Source of the DNA: Streptomyces sp. NRRL B-24484
GTDB lineage: Bacteria > Actinomycetota > Actinomycetes > Streptomycetales > Streptomycetaceae
Direction of reading: 5' to 3'
NCBI RefSeq assembly: GCF_000717715.1
Contig: NZ_JOAI01000075.1
Coordinates: 1 to 62,444 of the forward strand
Length of the DNA: 62,444 nt
Numbering within the stretch: position 1 is the first letter of the stretch; each line of letters begins with the position of its first letter. Below the pieces are notes generated by a model. The model was given only the letters and a program-made list of their open reading frames with translations. It ran no database searches and was not told where the DNA came from. Position numbers and translations under genes: made by a program. Positions 28,245 to 37,307 of this stretch are shown here, one piece after another.

Positions 28245-28949
28245 TCAGCGGCGCAGCGCGGGTGCGCCGTGGACGGGGTGGGGCATGAGGACGGACGCTC
28301 CGGAGATCATGCCTTCGAGGAGGGCGGCGACCCAGGCCGGAAGGTCCGCGCCCGGTGGTGTCGGCGGTGGGGTCCCGGCCACCGCGCGGTCAACGAGGCC
28401 GGTGTCCATGTGCGGCAGGCGCGCGTCCAACACCGAGATCCGGTTTCGTCTCTGCTCGGTCCGCACCGCATCGAGCCACGCCGACAGGGCAGCCTTGGAG
28501 GCCTGGTAGGCGGCCATGCCCTTCACGGGCCGGTCGACGATCGCTGCGGTGATCGCTCCGACGGCACCGCCCGAGCCGATAACGGCGAGCGCTCCGCGCA
28601 GCACCGCCATCGGTGCCAGTGCGTTCACGGCCATCAGGTGCTCCTCGATGACTGCCGACGTCCGCTCTGCGGGGCCGAAGGCGACGGTCCCGGAGGTCAC
28701 CAGCACGGCGTCGAGTCCCCCGAGTCGATCGGCCGCCCGGGCAGCGAGGCGGGTACATCCGTCCGAGTCGTAGGCGTCGAATCGAAGCATCGCCGGGCTT
28801 CCCAGGCGACAGGCGACCTGCTCCAGTCGGTGCGGGTCGCGGCCGGCCGGGACGACACGGGCGCCTCGCTCTGCGGCCAGTACGGCCACTGCACTCCCGA
28901 GTGCGCCGGTTGCCCCTGCGACGAGGATTCTCAAGTCGGCGGCTTCCAC
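28245..28949 (-). CDS. Short-chain dehydrogenase/reductase
   Basis: About 234 residues from the GTG at 28949 (GGAGAAG upstream). Rossmann motif LRILVAGATGALGSAVAVLA; Asp in MLRFDAYDSDG; the GGLDAVLVTSGTVAFGP segment takes the place of the usual NAG; catalytic Tyr and Lys in AAYQASKAALSAW; a Ser region at AVGAITAA. The NADP/NAD preference cannot be decided, though PAGRDPHRLEQV with Arg after the second strand favours NADPH. Substrate unknown. The sequence upstream contains a broken DUF3040 gene, so the SDR gene stands alone. Confidence 0.8.
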   Translation of the reverse strand: MEAADLRILVAGATGALGSAVAVLAAERGARVVPAGRDPHRLEQVACRLGSPAMLRFDAYDSDGCTRLAARAADRLGGLDAVLVTSGTVAFGPAERTSAVIEEHLMAVNALAPMAVLRGALAVIGSGGAVGAITAAIVDRPVKGMAAYQASKAALSAWLDAVRTEQRRNRISVLDARLPHMDTGLVDRAVAGTPPPTPPGADLPAWVAALLEGMISGASVLMPHPVHGAPALRR

Positions 28950-29088
28950 GGCCGGTTCTTCTCCACAGGTCAGGCTCTGGGGTGCTTCGGGCCGCTGCAG
29001 GTCCGGTGCGGGACCGGGCGGGTGCTTGCGCAGCTTGCGGGCTTCAAGAAGGTCTGCGCGCCGTGGTGCGTCGCGCGGGTGGCACGTG

Positions 29089-29374
29089 TCAGGGGCGGTT
29101 GAGTCGGCCCGGTCTGAGGAAGACGGCGGCGAGCACCGCGGTCGCGGCGGCGGCAGGGACGGCGGCTGTGTGCGTGCCTGCGGCGGCCAGAGTGCGCAAG
29201 CGGCGGCGAGGGCGGACAGGCCGACCATGATGACCAACACCTTGGGGTGCCAGGCGAGCCGACGCGCTGTGTTCCACGTGCCGAGCACCCTGTCGAGCCT
29301 GGGGTCGGTGAGTCGCAGGTGTTGTTCGTCTCGTGGAGCGCCCGCAGTTCGCTGGCGGTCAGTGGCGCGGTCAC
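29089..29374 (-). pseudogene. DUF3040 membrane protein with two frameshifts
   Basis: Three frames reassemble a small actinobacterial DUF3040 protein. The start GTG at 29374 reads TAPLTASELRALHE. One T seems lost after HE (relatives read HEIEQHLR), moving to QHLRLTDPRLDRVLGTWN and a first membrane helix, HPKVLVIMVGLSALAAACAL. A second shift leads to AAAGTHTAAVPAAAATAVLA, the second helix, ending RPGRLNRP at 29089. Two independent indels argue for real decay rather than one base-call error. Confidence 0.5.
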
Positions 29375-29412
29375 GGTGAGCACCCCCGTTCGCGGTCGTG
29401 GGTCCAGCATCA

Positions 29413-29795
29413 CCGCCTGGGGGTCTCAGCGGCAGTCGCAGCGTTTGCGCATCTCGGTAGGCGGGTGCCGTCCTGCGGTAGGGCTTCGGCCGGGCCGTCG
29501 GTGGCGGGGCGTTCGTGCAGGTCGTCGGCGGCTGCGGTCCGCGGCTCCACGCCGTCGAGCTGCCCGAGGTCGCCGGCGGGAGTCGCAACCACGGGCGGCC
29601 CGGTCATCGCCTGCGGATCCATGGCGATGGCTGCACGGGCATCCGCAGGACCGTGACGCCGGTCAAGCGGCCGTCGAGGGAGCCGTCGCCGATCGCCATG
29701 GATGACCGTCCGCCGCTGTCGGCGCGGGGCCGCCGCCTCGGAGCCCTGCAGCGCCCCACGCGCACACGCGTGGCGGAGCGGGCCCGGGGGCGGTG
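29413..29795. other. Intergenic stretch without a recognised gene
   Basis: No frame here shows family character. A short minus-strand frame beginning MAIGDGSLDGRLTGVTVLRM near 29700 may be the start of a lost protein but ends after about 32 codons. Confidence 0.3.
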
Positions 29796-31124
29796 TCACG
29801 CCATGAGGTGCATCAGTTGTGCTGCGGCCCAGCGCGGGCCGCGCAGGTGGAGTTCCTCGCGCACCGCTTCGCTCGCTGCTCCGTTGTCGGCCAGGAGCCG
29901 GGCGACAGCGGTGCCGGCGGCGGCCGGCGTGAGGGTGTTCGGGTCGAGGCACAGGCCGAGGGCAGCTCGTTCGAGGTCGTGGGCGATGGCGAACTGGTCG
30001 CTGGAAAAGGGCAGGGCGAGGGCTGGCACGCCCGCCGCGAGGCATTCGGTGAACGAGTTGTTGCCTGCGTGGTGAACCATGGCGGACGCCTTGGACAGCA
30101 GGGCGTGCTGCGGGATGCGCGGTGCCACGTGGAGGCGGTCGGCCGGCGCGCCGGAAGCGGTGAGGGCTGCCGACACCTCGCGCACGCGGTCTCCGGCCGC
30201 GACGATCACCGCGGCCGAGGTGTGTTCGAGCACCCCGGCCGCCGCCGTCGCCAGGACGTCGTGGCGGGCGGACAGGAAGGTGCCGAGGGCCACGAGGACG
30301 AGCGGTCGGCCGTCGGCGGTGAGGCGGTCGACCACGGTGGTCCAGTGATCGTCCAACGGCGGCGGGTCGGGTGTGCAGTGGCCGCAGTGGATGGCGGTGC
30401 CTGCGGGTGCGGCGGGCAGCCACGGCAGGTCGGGGTAGTTGTGGACGACCGCGCGGGAGGACGTGAGCGCGAAGGCCCGTTCGGGGCGGGGCCGATGCGG
30501 GGCGTGGCGCTCGATGACCCGGTGGAAGGCGGCGGTGAAGGCGCGGTCGTTCTCGGCGACGGCACGGGTCAGGCGGGCGAGGTCTCGGGGCGTGGGCCGG
30601 ACGGTGTCCGGCCACGCGTAGGGCAGGCCGAAGTAGGCATCGGGGCCGGCCGGGACGTACGTGGGGTGACCGGGGCAGAACGTGGCGTACGGCAGGTCGA
30701 GGCAGTGCAGGGCGAGAGTGGCCGAGTAGGCGAGCTGGTCGACGAGGTACCAGTCGGGCCGCAGCCGTTGGTGGAGGTCCCGGACGTCCGCCAGAACCCG
30801 GTCGGGTTCGGCGAGCATGTCGGCCCGGCGGTGCGCGGCCTGGGTGAGCAGCGCAGCGGCAGGGCCGTCGGCGGTGGCGGCGAGGAACTCGCGCAGGCGG
30901 GCTTCCTCTTCGGGGTCCTGTCGGGTCCGTTCGGCGATTCCGTGGTTGGCGTTGCGGGTGACCGACAGGTCGAGGAAGCCGAGGCCGGCCTGGGCGGCGA
31001 GCGGGGCGAAGGGGCGGGTGCAGGCCAGGTCGACGCGTGCTCCGTGGTGGTGGAGGGCCGCGCCGAGGACCGCGAGCGGCGCGGCGTGCGAGGCGAACGG
31101 CGGGCTGATGACGACTACGTGCAC
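29796..31124 (-). CDS. MGT/UGT-type glycosyltransferase (GT1 family)
   Basis: About 442 residues from the GTG at 31124 (GGGAGGA upstream). It is a GT-B enzyme that would move a sugar from a nucleotide donor to a small acceptor. The N-terminal domain begins VVVISPPFASHAAPLAVLGA, the acceptor side. The C-terminal donor domain has PLVLVALGTFLSARHDVLAT, then VAPRIPQHALLSKASAMVHH and AGNNSFTECLAAGVPALALP, which correspond to the HHGG-type loop of macrolide glycosyltransferases, with AGNN in place of GGxG. Divergent from the GT4 gene at 31274. The acceptor is unknown; no sugar-biosynthesis or polyketide genes are near. Confidence 0.82.
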   Translation of the reverse strand: MHVVVISPPFASHAAPLAVLGAALHHHGARVDLACTRPFAPLAAQAGLGFLDLSVTRNANHGIAERTRQDPEEEARLREFLAATADGPAAALLTQAAHRRADMLAEPDRVLADVRDLHQRLRPDWYLVDQLAYSATLALHCLDLPYATFCPGHPTYVPAGPDAYFGLPYAWPDTVRPTPRDLARLTRAVAENDRAFTAAFHRVIERHAPHRPRPERAFALTSSRAVVHNYPDLPWLPAAPAGTAIHCGHCTPDPPPLDDHWTTVVDRLTADGRPLVLVALGTFLSARHDVLATAAAGVLEHTSAAVIVAAGDRVREVSAALTASGAPADRLHVAPRIPQHALLSKASAMVHHAGNNSFTECLAAGVPALALPFSSDQFAIAHDLERAALGLCLDPNTLTPAAAGTAVARLLADNGAASEAVREELHLRGPRWAAAQLMHLMA

Positions 31125-31273
31125 GACGGATCCTCCCTCGGCAGGCATCGCGGCTGCCGTCGATGATGCCAGGCCGGCCCGTGCGCGGCAGGCGACGGAG
31201 CGCGACCAATCCGTGCCGGCCCGCGCACCGAACCGTCCCCCGGCAACCCGCCGTGCATGGGAGGCAGGAACGG

Positions 31274-33346
31274 ATGCAGTCGCAGCCGGGGTGGTACGGG
31301 CAGCAGGAGGAACGTGCGCGGGCGTCGGGCGTGGCCGACGAACTGCAGGCGTGGCGCCGCCACTTCTGGGCAGGTCATGCTCCGCCCGGCGCGCCGCGGG
31401 ACCTTCTCGGCATACTCGCCGGCGCCGAGTACCGCCGTGGCGGACGGCCTGGCCCGGACCTGCCGCGGACCGCTGGCCGCGACGGGTGGGCCGTGGACCT
31501 GGCCGTCGCGGCGGTCCGCGGGCTCGCCCGGTGCCCCGGGACGGCTCCTCGGCCGGATCTCCTTCTGCTGGCGCCCCGTTCACCGGAACTGGGGACGGCA
31601 CTCACGGAAGTCTGGACGCGGCACGCCGCCACGAACCCGGAGGCGGCGACCGCCCAGGTGCGGACGCGGCTCCTGTCGGGCCCGCCCGCGGCCGAGGCCG
31701 CCTTCCTGCTGGACCTGTCCGAGGCGACGGGGCTGCGCCCGCTGCGGCCGGTCGAATGCGCTCCCTGGCTGCGTCCGGACCGGCGGGTGCGGCACGCGGC
31801 GTGGCGCTACCTGGCGGGCATCCCCCGTGGGTACGAGGTGCTGCCGTCGACCGCACCTCACCCATCGGACGCGTACGAGGTCCTGCTGCTCGCGGCGTGC
31901 TGGCACCGGGCCTGCCCCCGGGCGCCGCAGGCCGCCGCATTCCGGAACACCGTGCAGGCCCTGCCCGGCGCGGAACCGGGTCCGGTGGTGGCACAGTCCA
32001 TGTTGCTGGGGAATCCGGCCGAGCCGGGGGTCGGCATGAGCGGCGGGATGGGCGTTCTGCTCGCCGCCCTGGGTGGGGCGCTCACCGGCACCGGCCGGAT
32101 CGGTCGGGTCCTCACCCTGGTCACTGCCGACCGCGCCGCCCTGCGCGGCGGGCGGGTCGGCCTGGTGTCCCTGCTCGGCCCGGGCCACTGGCAGGTCGGC
32201 ATCCCCGTGGACGCCGACGGTCCCCTGGATCCGGCAGTGATTGCGGAGCACCGCTCCGCTCTCGCCTGGTGGGCGGCTCGCCTGCTGGAACTGCCAGGAG
32301 CCCGACCGCGCCTGGTCCACGTGCGGTTCGCCGACGACGGGTCACTCGCGGTCGCGGACGCGGCCCGACGGTGCGGGGCCGGGTTGGCCTTCACCGTGAC
32401 GCCGGACCCGCACCGCACGATGGTCGAGCGCCACGCCGGCTTGCCGGCCCTGCCGGACGCCGACGCCGGCGGGACGCTCCGCGCCGACCTGCACCGGATC
32501 TTCGTCGCGGACCGCCTGGTCGCACGCGCGGACCTCCTGGTGGGGATCCCGGGGCGCGCGGGAAGTCGTGAACTCGCCGCCCACTTCCCGCAGCTCGCCG
32601 GCCCCTTGCCGCGACGTGTTGTCGAGGTGCCGGAAGGGATTCCGCCGTTCGTGCCGCAACCGGATGACGACGGACTTGCGCAGGCGATGGCAGCCCGCCT
32701 GTTCGCCGACGGCCGCCGACCGGACGGCCTCGACCCGGCCGACCGCGGATTGCAGCTACTGCTGAACGTCGGCCGGCTGCACCCCGTCAAACAGCAGGCC
32801 CGGCTGGTCGAGGCATGGCTGCAGGCCGGACTGCACCGGTCGACGACGCTCCTTCTGGTAGGCGGCTCCCCGGGCGAGCCGACACCGGTGGAGAGCGACA
32901 TGCGGGCCGCCATCGGCAAAGTCCTCGCCCCCCACCCCGAGGCCCGTCGCCGGGTGGCGTTGTGGCCGGCCCTGCCGAACCGGCAGGTGCGCGTGCTGGA
33001 ACGGATGCTCGCGGCCGAGAAGCCGGGCGGGGTGCTGTACGTGTGCCCGAGCGCCAAGGAGGAGTTCGGCCTCGCGATCCTCGAAGCCATGGAGGCCGGA
33101 CTCGCCGCTGCGGGCCCGCTGCGGGGCGGCGTCCCGCACTACATGAGGCACGGGCTGAACGGCTTCCTGCTTCCCACCGGGGCGACAGCCGAACTCGCCG
33201 CGGCGCTGGCATCGGCGTGCGACGTCTCCGACGCCGGCCTGGCTGCGATCGCGGCGCGCGGCCGGAGCACGGTACGGCGCAGCTACTCCGTCCGTGCGAT
33301 GGCCGATGCCCTGGCCGAGGCCTACGCGGCCTCGTTCGGAGGTTGA
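31274..33346 (+). CDS. Large GT4-family glycosyltransferase
   Basis: About 690 residues from the ATG at 31274. The first 290 residues are an uncharacterised helical region. From GVGMSGGMGVLLAALGGALT the protein follows a GT-B fold. The C-terminal domain has QLLLNVGRLHPVKQQARLVE, TTLLLVGGSPGEPTP and LYVCPSAKEEFGLAILEAME, the E-x7-E motif of GT4 (group 1) enzymes, then GGVPHYMRHGLNGFLLPTG. The layout with an N-terminal GGM glycine loop recalls sucrose-phosphate synthase-like enzymes. The long N-terminal extension is unusual. The short intergenic region shared with the GT1 gene suggests joint control. Confidence 0.8.
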   Translation: MQSQPGWYGQQEERARASGVADELQAWRRHFWAGHAPPGAPRDLLGILAGAEYRRGGRPGPDLPRTAGRDGWAVDLAVAAVRGLARCPGTAPRPDLLLLAPRSPELGTALTEVWTRHAATNPEAATAQVRTRLLSGPPAAEAAFLLDLSEATGLRPLRPVECAPWLRPDRRVRHAAWRYLAGIPRGYEVLPSTAPHPSDAYEVLLLAACWHRACPRAPQAAAFRNTVQALPGAEPGPVVAQSMLLGNPAEPGVGMSGGMGVLLAALGGALTGTGRIGRVLTLVTADRAALRGGRVGLVSLLGPGHWQVGIPVDADGPLDPAVIAEHRSALAWWAARLLELPGARPRLVHVRFADDGSLAVADAARRCGAGLAFTVTPDPHRTMVERHAGLPALPDADAGGTLRADLHRIFVADRLVARADLLVGIPGRAGSRELAAHFPQLAGPLPRRVVEVPEGIPPFVPQPDDDGLAQAMAARLFADGRRPDGLDPADRGLQLLLNVGRLHPVKQQARLVEAWLQAGLHRSTTLLLVGGSPGEPTPVESDMRAAIGKVLAPHPEARRRVALWPALPNRQVRVLERMLAAEKPGGVLYVCPSAKEEFGLAILEAMEAGLAAAGPLRGGVPHYMRHGLNGFLLPTGATAELAAALASACDVSDAGLAAIAARGRSTVRRSYSVRAMADALAEAYAASFGG

Positions 33347-33484
33347 TCCTCGCTGCCGCGCGGGGCGGCGGGCACGGTCTCCGGGCGGTCCCTCGTGGCC
33401 TTGGGGCCCCGTTCATCGCGCGCACGGTCTTGCGGAGGCTTTTCGGCGCCTGCGTTTGCACCAGCCTTTGGTGGGGTGCACGAA

Positions 33485-33711
33485 TCAGGGACCCGAGGCG
33501 GGGCCGGGCCGACGCCACTGGTTGGCGCGTCGGCCGGCTGCGGCGTCGGCCGCTATGCGTGCGATGCGTTGCTTGCGCGTGGAGGGGCGGCGCGCGGAAA
33601 AGATCCACTCCAGGATCGCCCGTCGGACGGACGGTGGGAATGCTCCCAGGAGTGGCGTGCCTGCGGCTCTCGGTCGAGCGCGGCTGCCAGGTCCGCGGGC
33701 GGTGCGGGGTC
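33485..33711 (-). pseudogene. C-terminal remnant of a YdeI/OmpD-associated family protein
   Basis: Reading two frames joined near 33640: PPADLAAALDREPQARHSWE, then FPPSVRRAILEWIFSARRPS and RKQRIARIAADAAAGRRANQ, with a stop at 33485. This is the typical end of YdeI (bacteriocin-protection) proteins, where an AFPPS-x-R-x-ILEWI helix is followed by R-x-RI repeats. Only about 75 residues remain and the frame is broken. Confidence 0.5.
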
Positions 33712-33889
33712 AGAACGGTGCGGGGCCGTGGCCGTTGCTGGTGAGGGTGGCTGTCAGGCGCTGCAGGTCCTTGAGGGCCCCTGACTTGTTGAATCGACCC
33801 AAACACACGGTCTGTAGCGGGGCGCAGCGGCCGCGGTCGGGCTGACCGGCTGATGGCGGGCGGCGTACGGTGGGGGTGTCGGTGGAGTG

Positions 33890-34008
33890 TCACCGTGGCG
33901 CTCACCGTCGCTCGTCGGCTGTCGCCGCGCTGTCTCCCGCACCCGCGAGGACATGGATGCCCCGGCCCGCTGTGATGGTGGAGCCTCTGGTGGGCTGGGA
34001 GACGCATC
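33890..34008 (+). repeat. Conserved leader upstream of the STAS gene, copy 1
   Basis: This non-coding stretch is closely repeated at about 45343-45470, in front of a second STAS gene. The 34 bases at 33914-33947 are identical to 45372-45405, and similarity continues to the start codons (GGATGCCCCGG and GTGGAGCCTCTGGTGG blocks). In-frame stops show it is not coding. Conservation may mark a promoter and 5' leader duplicated with the gene. Confidence 0.7.
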
Positions 34009-34425
34009 ATGGCTATACCCGCCCATTTCACGCTGTCCGACGGGCCCCCGTCGGATTCCGACCTGCGGGTCGTCCTGGTTCCTGTCGGTGACAGCATCGT
34101 GTGCTCGTTCGCTGGCGAGCTCGACCGGGACAACGGGGCCGGCGTTCGGCAGGCGCTGGGGGAGGCACTCGACCGGCGACCGGCCCGAGTCGTGGTCGAG
34201 CTTTCCGCCGTCCGGCTGTTTACGTCCAGCGCCATGAACGCGCTGCTCATCGCCCGCCGCGCCGGCCTCACCCACGGCATTCCGATCGTCCTGGCCGCCC
34301 CGAGCCCAATCGTCGTACGCGTCCTGGAGATCACCCAGACCGACCAGGTCTTCCCCACCTATCCGACCCTCGACGAGGCGCTGTGCCACCCCGGCGGTGA
34401 CGGGCAGGCCGTGGAGGCGGTGTAG
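34009..34425 (+). CDS. STAS-domain anti-sigma factor antagonist
   Basis: A 138-residue cytoplasmic protein. STAS fold: IVCSFAGELDRDNGAGVRQA, ARVVVELSAVRLFTSSAMNA (the Ser-Ser next to the usual phosphorylated serine position), IPIVLAAPSPIVVRVLEITQ and DQVFPTYPTLDEAL. In this family the unphosphorylated protein binds the anti-sigma kinase and frees the sigma factor. The gene for a matching HATPase starts 64 bases downstream, forming a plausible partner-switch pair. Related copies, all damaged, occur at 45471, 49246-49690 and 59860-60225. Confidence 0.88.
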   Translation: MAIPAHFTLSDGPPSDSDLRVVLVPVGDSIVCSFAGELDRDNGAGVRQALGEALDRRPARVVVELSAVRLFTSSAMNALLIARRAGLTHGIPIVLAAPSPIVVRVLEITQTDQVFPTYPTLDEALCHPGGDGQAVEAV

Positions 34426-34489
34426 GACGGTTCCCTAGCGGGCACACGCGCCTGTCGGCGACATTTCCTCGAGACCTGCGGGGACTGTT

Positions 34490-34906
34490 GTGTGCCCTTC
34501 CACCAGTGCTGCCCGCGGCCACCTGCGGCTGGATCTTCTGCCCGGCGAGCCGGGACCCGGCGTGCGCCGCGGGCTCGTCTTCGTCCGGCAGGCCGTCGCC
34601 GAGTGGCGGCCACAGGCGGACGCCATGGCCGTCGACGCCATCGTGCTGGCGGGCGCCGAGCTCCTCGCCAACGCCGCCGACCACGCCGGCGGCCCCACCG
34701 CCCTGGAACTGTCCTTCGATCCGGGCACCAGCCTGCTGCGGATCGCCGTCACCGACACCAGCCCCGCCAGGCCGCGCCTGCGGGCGGTCCGGCCGGAAGA
34801 ACCGCACGGCCGCGGCATGCGCATCATCGACCACCTCGCCACCGCCTGGGGATGCCATGCGAACGGCGCGGGAAAAACCGTCTGGGCCGACCTCCCCCTG
34901 CCCTGA
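34490..34906 (+). CDS. Anti-sigma regulatory factor, HATPase (RsbW-like)
   Basis: A 138-residue protein from the GTG at 34490. N box in AIVLAGAELLANAADHAGGP; ATP-lid region LLRIAVTDTSPARPRLR; G2-like GRGMRIIDHLATAWGC; terminal strand GKTVWADLPLP. This is the single-domain GHKL kinase of Streptomyces anti-sigma systems, which binds a sigma factor or phosphorylates a STAS partner. The STAS gene is directly upstream. The last 26 codons and the following 100 bases recur at 55505-55680. Confidence 0.85.
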   Translation: MCPSTSAARGHLRLDLLPGEPGPGVRRGLVFVRQAVAEWRPQADAMAVDAIVLAGAELLANAADHAGGPTALELSFDPGTSLLRIAVTDTSPARPRLRAVRPEEPHGRGMRIIDHLATAWGCHANGAGKTVWADLPLP

Positions 34907-35006
34907 CAACGCCCACGCGCTGACGACACGCCGCAGATGAGCACGATGTGCGAGGGTCCTTTCTGGCTACGTTGGCCGCAGACGTGCCGAGCCTGGGGAG
35001 GCTGCT

Positions 35007-35222
35007 GTGCCCGAGCCCGACCTGACACCGGAAGAGATCGCCCTGGTCCGCGCGTACGTGGACATCCCGCCCGGCGTCGCGATGGACCGTCTGGACGTGC
35101 AGCGGGCCCGCCTCGCCAAAGCCGTCGGCGGCTGGTTCCGCAAAGCCGGCCCCGGCCTGTACGAGATCGTCACCAAGACCCCGCGCCCCGGTGCCCGGCA
35201 GGCGGACTCGGACCTGCCGTAG
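35007..35222 (+). CDS. Small conserved hypothetical protein
   Basis: A 71-residue acidic-then-basic protein, from GTG after GGGGAGG. PDLTPEEIALVRAYVDIPPG, then MDRLDVQRARLAKAVGGWFR is predicted helical. Function unknown. Downstream of the HATPase gene; its upstream region and first codons (CCGAGCCTGGGGAGGCTG) also recur near 55640, showing it belongs to the duplicated module. Confidence 0.6.
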   Translation: MPEPDLTPEEIALVRAYVDIPPGVAMDRLDVQRARLAKAVGGWFRKAGPGLYEIVTKTPRPGARQADSDLP

Positions 35223-35425
35223 TTCTCCCGGGGCCGGCGGCCAGCGCTGGGGACGTCCACCGAAGCGGACGGCCTGTTCTGCCTCCCAGGTGTTCGAGCA
35301 ACGCCCGGCCGGGCTGGCGGCGCCGACATGCGCGACCGGCCTGGTGGGCAAACTTCGCAAACGGATACGCGTCCAACGCGTAGGGGCGCCTGCGCGCGCA
35401 CGCGAGAGCAGGCGCGCTCCGGGGG

Positions 35426-35728
35426 TCAGAACGGCGGGGTGCCGCTGCCGCGGATGGTGAGCGTCGCGGTCGGACGGTCCAGGTCGTCGACGGTGAACGT
35501 GGTCTCGGTGTCGTCGACGACCAGGTGCGGCGCGTCGGCGTACAGGACGGTTTCAGCATCGGCGTCGCTGTCGAAGTGCAGGCGCCCGGCCCACTGTTCC
35601 TGGCTCGTCCTCACGGGCGGGTGGCCGGTTGCCGGATCCTCGGCCCAACTGCGCAGGTTCGCTCGGCAGCGGTAGATGTCACCGTCGGCGTGCACCGTGG
35701 CATCGCTCTGGTGGAAGCGGGGTTCCAT
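35426..35728 (-). CDS. Small hypothetical protein
   Basis: About 100 residues from the ATG at 35728 (GGAG nearby): MEPRFHQSDATVHADGDIYR, AGRLHFDSDADAETVLYADA, VDDTETTFTVDDLDRPTATL and TIRGSGTPPF. Alternating polar and hydrophobic residues suggest a beta sandwich. No family recognised. Confidence 0.55.
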   Translation of the reverse strand: MEPRFHQSDATVHADGDIYRCRANLRSWAEDPATGHPPVRTSQEQWAGRLHFDSDADAETVLYADAPHLVVDDTETTFTVDDLDRPTATLTIRGSGTPPF

Positions 35729-35739
35729 GCGCTCCAGTT

Positions 35740-36115
35740 TCCGCCCGACGGCTCTGGCCTGCCTCCCACACCACCGCTTCGCCCCGGCCACCACCGACGT
35801 AGCCGTGTCACCGAGGTCGGCGGCGACTGCCGCCCCCGGCCGGGCGCGGCGGGCACATCGCCTCCCCGGACGGCCGGCCTTGGTGCGGCCGCCCGCACCG
35901 GCGCCACGCTCTTCGCCGCCGACTGTCGGCCGGTGGGCACCGACGCGACCGGAGCACGGCGCCCACCGGGGCGACGGCCGGCCGTCGAGGAGGACGACGC
36001 CGCAGCCGCGAGACACCGCTGCCCCGCTCCGGTCGGACCCGCCGCGGCATCCGGCAGGCGTTCCGCCGGGAACGCCCGCACCTGTGCGGGAAGCCTGGTC
36101 GGCTTCCGGCGGCCG
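35740..36115. other. Stretch without a recognised gene
   Basis: GC-rich DNA without a recognisable gene on either strand. It separates the small gene at 35426-35728 from the MerR remnant. Confidence 0.3.
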
Positions 36116-36213
36116 CCGGTCCGGTCAGGTGTCCGCGGTGGGCTCCTGGTCGTGCTGGGAGCGGCGGAGTTGTTCGTTGAGGCGTAGGGCTTCCTCGAGT
36201 TGGTCTTCGAGGA
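36116..36213. repeat. 98-bp exact repeat, copy 1 (copy 2 at 60320-60417)
   Basis: The 98 bases are identical, by eye, to 60320-60417 and encode the end of a MerR-like protein on the minus strand. Exact identity in otherwise decayed DNA implies a recent duplication or gene conversion. Confidence 0.8.
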
Positions 36214-36227
36214 AGGAATCGGAACTG
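36125..36227 (-). pseudogene. MerR-like regulator, last 30 codons only
   Basis: EDQLEEALRLNEQLRRSQHD and the stop are the C-terminal coiled coil of the MerR-like protein better preserved at 60329-60600. The DNA-binding part is missing here; upstream codons are unrelated. Confidence 0.6.
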
Positions 36228-36339
36228 GTGCCGGAACTCGGGCGGGCGTGGGAGTCGGGCTCTGGGGTGTGGGGTCGGACGGCGGTCGTGGCCACTGCAC
36301 CTCTTTCACATGCGCTTCGGGTGGGGTTGTGCGAGCTGG

Positions 36340-37060
36340 TTGGGAGCACGTGGAGGGGCCCCGGCGCCATTGCGGCTCCGGGGCCCCGAAGGGATATATC
36401 ACCATCCACCGGCCCTGGGCCGGCTTCCTTGTGTGGGCACTGCCTCGGGGGATGAGGCGTGCCGGGATCGCGTATGCGTGACCGGAAACCACCGTCCTTC
36501 ACACTCTGGGGTCTGCGGTGTCCGCCCGGAAAGAATCCTCACGGGCCGGGCGATCCTGATGGCGCTCTGTCCCCTCCGTTCATCCTTCGCCAGTACTGCC
36601 TGGTACTGCCGCGGCGGCCTGGAAGACCGCCCGGTCCGGAAGCCGGCCCTCCCCCGGCACCTGCCCGGGTTCTGGGACTCCGCTGGCCGAACCCCCAGCA
36701 CGCGCGCCCGCAGCCCGGCGCCTTCACTGGGATACCGCATCCTGCAACTGCTGGTACTGCACCATTCACCCACTGAACTCAGCCAGCGGGCACCACTCGT
36801 GGCGGCCCCTGATACCTGCGGGCCACCGGGCCCGGCCACCGGTCCCGTTGCCTTACTGCACACAACTCTGGCTTCAGAACCCCGCAGCCGTGCCGACCTG
36901 CGAACCATTTACTGCTCCCGGCAGTTCGTGTCTGCCGGGCACTCTCGACTGCTGGCTACGAGAGAAACCATAACCGCGCCGACCCGCAATGTCTACTCCG
37001 GCCGGGACAGATTTCCGCTCACCCCGAGGGTCGGTAACCTCCCGCCGCGCGAGGACGGCC
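36340..37060. repeat. Long non-coding leader with hairpins, copy 1
   Basis: This region parallels 60605-61340. Shared blocks include a GGGGCCCCGG...CCGGGGCCCC hairpin (36355-36387), GGATCGCGTATGCGTGACCG then GAAACCACCGTCCTTC, GGTCTGCGGTGTCCGCCCGG, GGGCCGGGCGATCCTGATGG, TGGTACTGCACC repeats, GGCCCCTGATACCTGCGGGCC, GTTCGTGTCTG, CGAGAGAAAC and CAATGTCTACTCCGG. In copy 2 it leads to the start of the gene at 61301. Here the corresponding ATG (36989) opens a frame that soon loses similarity. I see no protein in it; a long regulated leader or structured RNA is possible. Confidence 0.6.
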
Positions 37061-37276
37061 GGGATTCGAGCCCCCGCCAGGAGGCCACCGGGCCCCGCCC
37101 CCAGGAAGTCGGCGCTGGAAGAACGAACGGCCAGGACAGCAGTACGCGGGGGCAGGACGGATGCACGGTGCCGCAGCAAAACGGTGTCCGCGGACCGGCC
37201 GGGGCCGCGGGCGGGCCGGCAGTCACGGACCGGCCGATTACCCGGCCGGATGATCAGCCGACTGCGTGCTGCGAGC

Positions 37277-37307
37277 CCAAACGTTGCGCAAATGCCGCAA
37301 CGTTTGG
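37277..37307. promoter_or_regulatory. Perfect 12-bp inverted repeat, likely operator
   Basis: CCAAACGTTGCG (37277-37288) and CGCAACGTTTGG (37296-37307) are exact complements, seven bases apart, 92 bases before the small zinc-ribbon gene. The spacing suits a dimeric repressor. No T-run follows, so a terminator is unlikely. Confidence 0.5.

Noticed and set aside
37060..37095. A tRNA-like GATTCGAGCCCCCGCC segment
   Set aside because: No matching acceptor, D or anticodon stems could be folded around it.
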